From assembly GCA_021234155.1 (NCBI GenBank), contig JAJEKV010000041.1:612835-676834 (forward strand): a stretch of DNA of 64,000 nt. Direction: 5' to 3'. A program made the position numbers and the translations under genes. The first letter of the stretch is position 1. Each line of letters begins with the position of its first letter. Positions 58,489 through 64,000 of the stretch are shown here, piece by piece. The notes below the pieces were generated by a model. That model did not search any database and had not been told where the DNA came from. It worked only from the letters and a program-made list of their open reading frames with translations. Origin of the DNA: Isoetes taiwanensis (Eukaryota > Streptophyta > Lycopodiopsida > Isoetales > Isoetaceae).

Positions 58489-59229
58489 AGATGCAAGCTT
58501 GGTTAATTATAATCTTGCTTCTAGATGGATTTGTGCAGATTGCCACAGTGCCAAAACTCATAGATTTGTGCAGAATTATGCCCTCAAATTTTCAACTTAG
58601 AAAGGGGCCAAGCTATACATCCAAATTGCTGCAGACTCTCGTTTGTGCAGTAGCCAGATAATGCAGGCTTTGATTTTAACAATTCTTGCTCTAACAAATA
58701 AAATCTAATGACTATGGTCACCAGGTATTTCATGTATATTAATAAGTTTTACACTTTTGGTCACTGTGGCAGCCCATTGAAATAAAGGAAATTCCCATTG
58801 CTTTTACGTCCGAGGAGGTCGGCGTTGGTAGTCCTGGTAGGTCTATTTCTTGAAAAAACCATGTTCTTGGCTTTGATAGCATGTTCTTGCCCTAAAAGCC
58901 TTGCTCAAGGCGATTGAGCTACCGCCATGCTAATTCTATGGAGGCGAGAGATCTTTGGCGAGAACTATGGGTACAGTTTTCAAGATCTCTTATCTTTCTT
59001 TATCATAATAGTACGGTGTTTTTTATTTGCTTTAAGTTAGCAATTTCTCCATTTTTAAACGAATTTGGCTATGACGGTGGTGCTTGTGGCTATGAAAATC
59101 TTTACTGACCCGGGGATATGACAATAACAATGCAAGCCACGTTAGTTCTATGGCAAGCCATCTTTGGTTCTAGTTAGCATATGATATCATGCAAAAGTAT
59201 AGCAAGACGTATGTCCTTGAAGCTTGTTG

Positions 59230-59400
59230 TGACCAAGTGCTCCAGCTACAACATCACATCCTAGCTTTGGGACTACATTGAATTCAGAATCATCCTTAGT
59301 ATCAGAGGCAGAACCTTTTATAACCCAATCTTTTAGAGTGTCATACACAATAAAATTTGAGATCAACATATGGTACCACTCAATGACGATGTCGCAAAGT
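59230..59400 (-). pseudogene. Mitochondrial carrier fragment (ADNT1-like), copy 2
   Basis: The strand reads EWYHMLISNFIVYDTLKDWV followed by DDSEFNVVPKLGCDVVAGALG. This matches the end of the second carrier repeat and the start of the third in ADNT1-type proteins. It shares the EWYHMLISNF segment with copy 1, so a duplicated exon is present. The piece ends abruptly at both sides. Confidence 0.65.
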
Positions 59401-61619
59401 TTTGGTCCCGTACATAACAAACTTATGGCTATAACTTGAAAAACGGTTTAAAATCTAAACGGATAGTAATATCTCATTGAATTATAAGTTTTTCAATCTT
59501 ATTTGCATTAACAATTAGCTTTAATGTCTGTACCATGAATTGTCATAAAGAAAGAACATGCCTTACTTGGTTATTATTGATGTCATTGCATGGCCCATCC
59601 ATCGTTCCATTGTTCTTTACACCCAATGGTAAATATGACATGCCAGACACAAATAAGATGTGAAACAAATTAGTAAGGCTTTGAGAAGAATGTTCTTACA
59701 TGTGAAGGAATTCAAAGGGTCTGAAGCCCTTAGGTAGAGATCATAATTGCAAAGATCCCAATTCTCAACAGCAGGTAAGACAATATCAGGCTCAACATCA
59801 AATAAAGAGAATTGGATATCCTCCTGATTCTTCCAAAATAGTGCAGACGAACCCACTTAGACATTGAATAGCAAAGGCAAAGAGAAGCGCAACCAGCTTT
59901 CATGATATTTTCGCCTGCAAAGCAGAAAGATTATATTATTCCAACTTTTGCATCTAAAACTTTTTGTTGAGTCCTAAAAGTTAATAGTCACATGTCTGAA
60001 CTGAAAACATGTAGGCAAATAGTCAATCTTTCTTGTCTTCTAGTCAATTACTTTTTATATATGACATGATATTTGTACATAGAACAATTATCTGCAAGAT
60101 GAAGATCTATGTGTTTTGCAAAAGCTAGAACCATCAAGCTTAACTTCACAATTTGGTAAGTTGCTAAGCCTAATTTCAGAAATGCAGTAGGTACATATAC
60201 GAAACAATGTAATTGCAAAGACGGGTTAACATCTTAAACAGTGGCAAGTCATTACGACATGTTAAGCATTTGGGCATCTGAAAAACAACATCAACAACAA
60301 CAAAAAACGGACATCTCAAGTGGATAGGAGCATACTTCTCAATGAAATAAACTCTAAATTTTGTGCTTCGATATCCGCATACCTTTTCTGCTTCTGCTAC
60401 CTCATACATCACCAAATAAATCAAAGCTTTTCCTTCTCTTACCATTTAAGAATAAGGCATATGGGCTTTTCAGATCTACTTCAGCATGCCCTTCAAATCC
60501 CTTCTGTGCAAGAGTGACGGTTAGAAACATAGATAGTCCATTCAATACCAACCCATCAAACGAATTTTAAAGGAAATTGTCATACCTTGCATGATCAATC
60601 TGGATGAGGTCCTTAAAGCATCAAACAGAATTTTAAAACAGCTGTTACACCTTACATGATCTTTAGAATGCAATCTGAATGAGTTCTTTGGCGTGCAATC
60701 TTTGAAGACCCAGTAGAATGTGGCGCATCTTCAAGTATGTCAAGTTTGCTTGCTTGAGCAAAGAATAGAAAGTGTCAAATCATACAAACAACGATGCAAA
60801 ACTGTAGGGATTTAATAAATACCTGATCCAATCTGCATCGGCAAAACCTTGCAAAACCACTACGGCAAAGTACTTCTTAGAGGGGGTTTTTCATCACATC
60901 AAAAAGGAAATCACTCAACTAAGCTGCAAAACGTTGTTAATAACATAGCCTAGAATTAGCACAAAAGATTAGACCAATCCTATACCTCCTGCACTCGTCT
61001 GCCTTTTGGAGAAACCTCCTGCACTCTTCTTCCTTTTGTTCTTCAACAAAGCACAGACTACCCTGTTATAGGAATTCCAAAAAACAACCGTGCATATAGT
61101 ATTCGAAGAAATTTCATTCTGAGATCAGTTTCGGCCAAATATCCGGGCCGGACAATCGCAACCCGGCTAAAACAATCTGTAAGATTCCAGTTTCTGGCTT
61201 TCCTTTTCCACACCCATGTAACGTCTCCCATATCTGCTAGAAGCGCATAAGCTGCCATGAATATTTACTCGACACTTGAAATCCGATAAGAAGATCCAGA
61301 AAAGGAAAGATTGGGAAAACTCCACACAAATAAGAAACCTTGGTCGAAATAATAATACAAAGAAAATGATCCCGATTTTTGAAAGAACGGAAATAGTTTC
61401 CGGCAACCAAACCATAAACAATCTTAGGAAATGACATTAAAAAAAAACCAAAAACATTTTCGGCCATGCCGGAAACTTCCAAATTAACAAAGTAGATATT
61501 GTAAATTGCCAACTTGCTGATAGATATGTATGTTAAATGTGGAAACATGGCAATTGCAAGGGAAGTCTTTGAAAACTCAACGAACAGAGAGTTGGTGATT
61601 CCTACGCTAGCAGGTATCA
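59401..61619. other. intergenic, no gene recognised
   Basis: AT-rich sequence with short open frames only. One minus-strand frame (59856-59617, with AVENWDLCNYDLYLRASDPL) looks coding-like but is not recognised. Confidence 0.3.
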
Positions 61620-61669
61620 CAACCAATAGTGGCTTAGGTTCAACTAACCAAGCATAGTCTATGGTTTTG

Positions 61670-64000
61670 AGAGGCTGATAACGTGGTCTGTCATTAGGAT
61701 TCGGCCTCCACTTCTTATGCCAGCAGTCCTGATACTGTTGAGCGTATGTGGTATCTTTCCTAGCCACCGGCTCCCACCAAGACACAAAAACCTCATTATA
61801 ATGAGGGGCAGTGGGGTCTTGTATAGGATTCTTCTCTGCATAGGCTACCCATGTAGGACATGCATCTGCCGGTCTTACGAGTAGAAATATACCTTTCTGT
61901 ATATCTTGGATGGATCGAATATTTCTACTGCATTCTTGGGTTTATCCGTAGCAGGTCCAACGAAGGCAGTTGGAGCATCGTATCGATCAACCTCAATGGA
62001 TTCAGGCTCGTCAAGGACAACTTGCCTTGTTCGAGGCCAGAAGTTCTGAATTTTTGTATTGCCCGGGGGTACTTCACCTAGCACTCGCATCACTTCGCAC
62101 CAGTAGTCTATGACCTCGTTCATGTAGGTATTGGACCATGAGTTTACACCACCCCTAGAGATATTAGCCCGATGCACCATGTACTTCGCAATTGACGACC
62201 TCAATGCTCCTATGTCCTTGAGGCTTGCATATGGCCTGACAGTCTTGGGTGAGCCAATCGGTATCATTGGCAAACCACTGTCATCTGCTTTCCACATCCG
62301 AATACCATTCTCTATGACCAGGTCTCATCTTGTAATACATTACTGGCCAACTATCATTCATGCAAAACTTAAATAATAAACCAAACGGTCCTTCTTGTCA
62401 GGAATGTACCCTTCGACGAAACCTTTCCAATCGGGAACCTCAATAACAAGGTATGGTGTCGGTGCCTTTGTGCTACATTCTCGGAAGAGTTGCATTACTT
62501 CGGGAAGAGTTAGAGCATCAGACCTGCGCATTAACGTTGAATAGTTACTTGCATCAATGTCATCATGAATGTGGCCTACCATCATGAAGCCAAGCTGTAT
62601 TTGATCAAAAACACGCAACCACACAAGATAGGACAGATAGGAGAAGAGATATTTGCTCTTGTTCTGCCCAGCACAATTGTCTAGCTGCAAGTATAGCCGC
62701 CTAGGCAACATCTTAAAGTGCGCTGGTTGCTTAGGAGGCGCTAGGAAGTCTTGCCCAGTGCAATTGTTTTTTTTTGGTCCGTAAGCCTGCACTGTCGAGG
62801 AGTGCATTGACCCATATGCCCTCAGGCTGACCTTGTTCTCTCAAATGGCCCCAGTTATCTTCGGAAGTATCCTCCAGTGGTTTGATAGCATGATTCAAGG
62901 AACCAACATGAAAGTTTGAATCATCCTTCCAAAGGTTGAGTGAGAAATGTCCCGATGCACCTGTGCCATGGCCATGCATCAGTGCACCAGTCACACTAAC
63001 TTTCAAGCATTCACCTCTCCATACCGACTTTGCTAATTTCTCCAGTCTTGGAATCATAGTCTTGTTTTGGTCCATCTTATCATGTATGATAGTGAGGGCC
63101 TAATCCGGTGATCGATGGGACAGAGCTCTCCACGACCAGTACAAGCTCCTACAAGAGATTTGGGCAGCCATGTGTGCCTTCCTTTCAATCTGCAATTCTC
63201 TTCTCTCCCTTGGATCTCTCGTCTTAGCCATCTTCTCTTTTATTACAATACAGGTATTGCACTTAGAGAAAGCTGTCCTCTTTGCTATTGCAACCTCGTT
63301 GTGATTTAGCTTCCACCCACGTGAGAATGAAGAATGTGAGACGTGTTTGCCTGTCATCTCCATCACATTGGCATTCACCTCATGAAGAATGTCTTTTTTG
63401 GTTAGGACAGAGGGGAGCCTCTTCACATTATCTCTCATGCCTTCAGTAGTGATTTTCGATCTGTGGGGCATTGTCTCAGCATTCTCATCTATGTACATAG
63501 ATAGCACGGCCTTCCCTGCTAGAGTGTGAGACCTCGGTTTTTTCGTGCCCATGTTACCATGTTCAGCAACTCTGTGGCCAGCAAGGAAAAGTCTGCGTCA
63601 CTTGTAGAAAGTGGACATTGGAATACCATAGGCTATATGCCATGCTTTCAAACAAACCTGCTTGTTATTTAGCATGAGCATCTTGACCTGTCCGTTCTGT
63701 GAACAGACGTCTAACATGTTAAACACAAATGTGGTCCTCTCTGAGGCACTCAAGTTCCAGAAGAAAGTACGCATACACCTAATCTCGGCTGTTGAGAAGT
63801 TTGCGCAGCAATTTCTCATGCAACAAGTCGAAGATGTAAAGTTGAAAATGGAAGCTGCCATGATCTTTCTTTGGGCTTTAGTTACAGCAGCTTTACGTGG
63901 AGTCCGGTTCACCATTCTGTACATCCTCTTGGGTGCCTTCTCGACTTCAATTTGCATGGCATAAGGTTCTGCTTAACCGACTATCTCTCTGACAGTCTTT
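61670..64000 (-). CDS. DUF7869-type protein (putative DDE-like transposon protein), 5' end outside window, damaged
   Basis: Minus-strand pieces form one gene entering from the right edge. 63957-63598 has a Cys cluster (CCMRNCC) and CLKAWHIAYGIPMSTFYK. 63552-63100 has GMRDNVKRLPSVLTKKDI and a Cys-x-x-Cys (KCNTC). 63075-62731 opens MDQNKTMIPRLEKLA. 62730-62358 has LYLQLDNCAGQNKSKYLFSY and GHIHDDIDASNYS, the D-N-C/Q-N-K and G-H-x-H-x-D-I-D motifs of DUF7869. 62297-61670 is the C-terminal region, ending past DYAWLVEPKP. Motif D and H/D residues suggest an RNase H-like fold and mobile-element origin, which is inference. A shift occurs at an A9 run (about 62767-62775) and stops lie between pieces (near 63100), so introns or decay interrupt it. 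The true start is not in the window. Confidence 0.6.

Overview
The window looks like nuclear DNA from a land plant with a large, repeat-filled genome. The evidence is intron-containing genes with GT/AG borders, fragments of plant genes (an ABCC transporter, epsin, plastid pyruvate dehydrogenase E1-beta, an ADNT1-like mitochondrial adenine nucleotide carrier), plant-type Ty3 retrotransposons primed by initiator tRNA-Met, and LINE, SINE, Helitron, MULE and CACTA-like remains. A fern or lycophyte is my best guess, but nothing seen fixes the species. I see no intact conventional housekeeping gene. Almost every recognisable reading frame belongs to a mobile element or to a broken copy of a gene.

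Layout. 1-0.23 kb: tail of a LINE. 1.06-13.48 kb: a possible composite element bounded by weak inverted repeats. It holds a Mutator-like transposase with a SWIM zinc finger (minus strand, 1.4-4.6 kb) and, divergently, a gene joining a ParB-like domain to a beta-order DNA methyltransferase (plus strand, 9.8-13.0 kb). Between them lie arrays of exon-like repeats, an ABCC pseudogene and a 2.5-kb solo LTR with a clear target duplication. 13.66-14.6 kb: a 489-bp duplication. 15.1-16.3 kb: a broken Ty3 pol. 17.2-19.2 kb: tandem and palindromic repeats in front of a coiled-coil, gag-like ORF cut by a second Ty3 insertion (19.2-23.5 kb: 3' LTR, polypurine tract, chromodomain integrase, RNase H end). 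24.5-26.2 kb: epsin pseudogene. 26.6-28.8 kb: a SAM-domain gene. 29.5-32.3 kb: tandem 0.68-kb repeats with an inverted arm. 33.6-37.3 kb: CACTA-like transposase. 38.4-42.9 kb: LINE pieces. 43.1-46.6 kb: a decayed second ParB/methyltransferase gene. 47.2-48.0 kb: SINE-like and tandem repeats. 48.2-51.6 kb: LTR, primer-binding site and, downstream in the same orientation, an ORF with a histone H3 N-terminus, a very long inserted tail and an H3 histone fold. 51.6-61.6 kb: mostly decayed sequence with a PDH E1-beta fragment, a Helitron 3' end and carrier-gene fragments. 61.6-64.0 kb: a DUF7869-type gene entering from the right edge.

Two results stand out. First, an H3-like protein ORF sits where gag is expected in an LTR family whose other copy in this window carries an integrase with a chromodomain, a module that in other families reads histone H3 tails. 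Second, two related genes combine a ParB-like domain with a bacterial-type (beta-order) DNA methyltransferase. One of them lies beside a transposase. Both have a non-canonical catalytic motif, and the second has lost its SAM-binding loop.

Many reading frames break at short homopolymers. I therefore treat single frameshifts as either real decay or assembly error.
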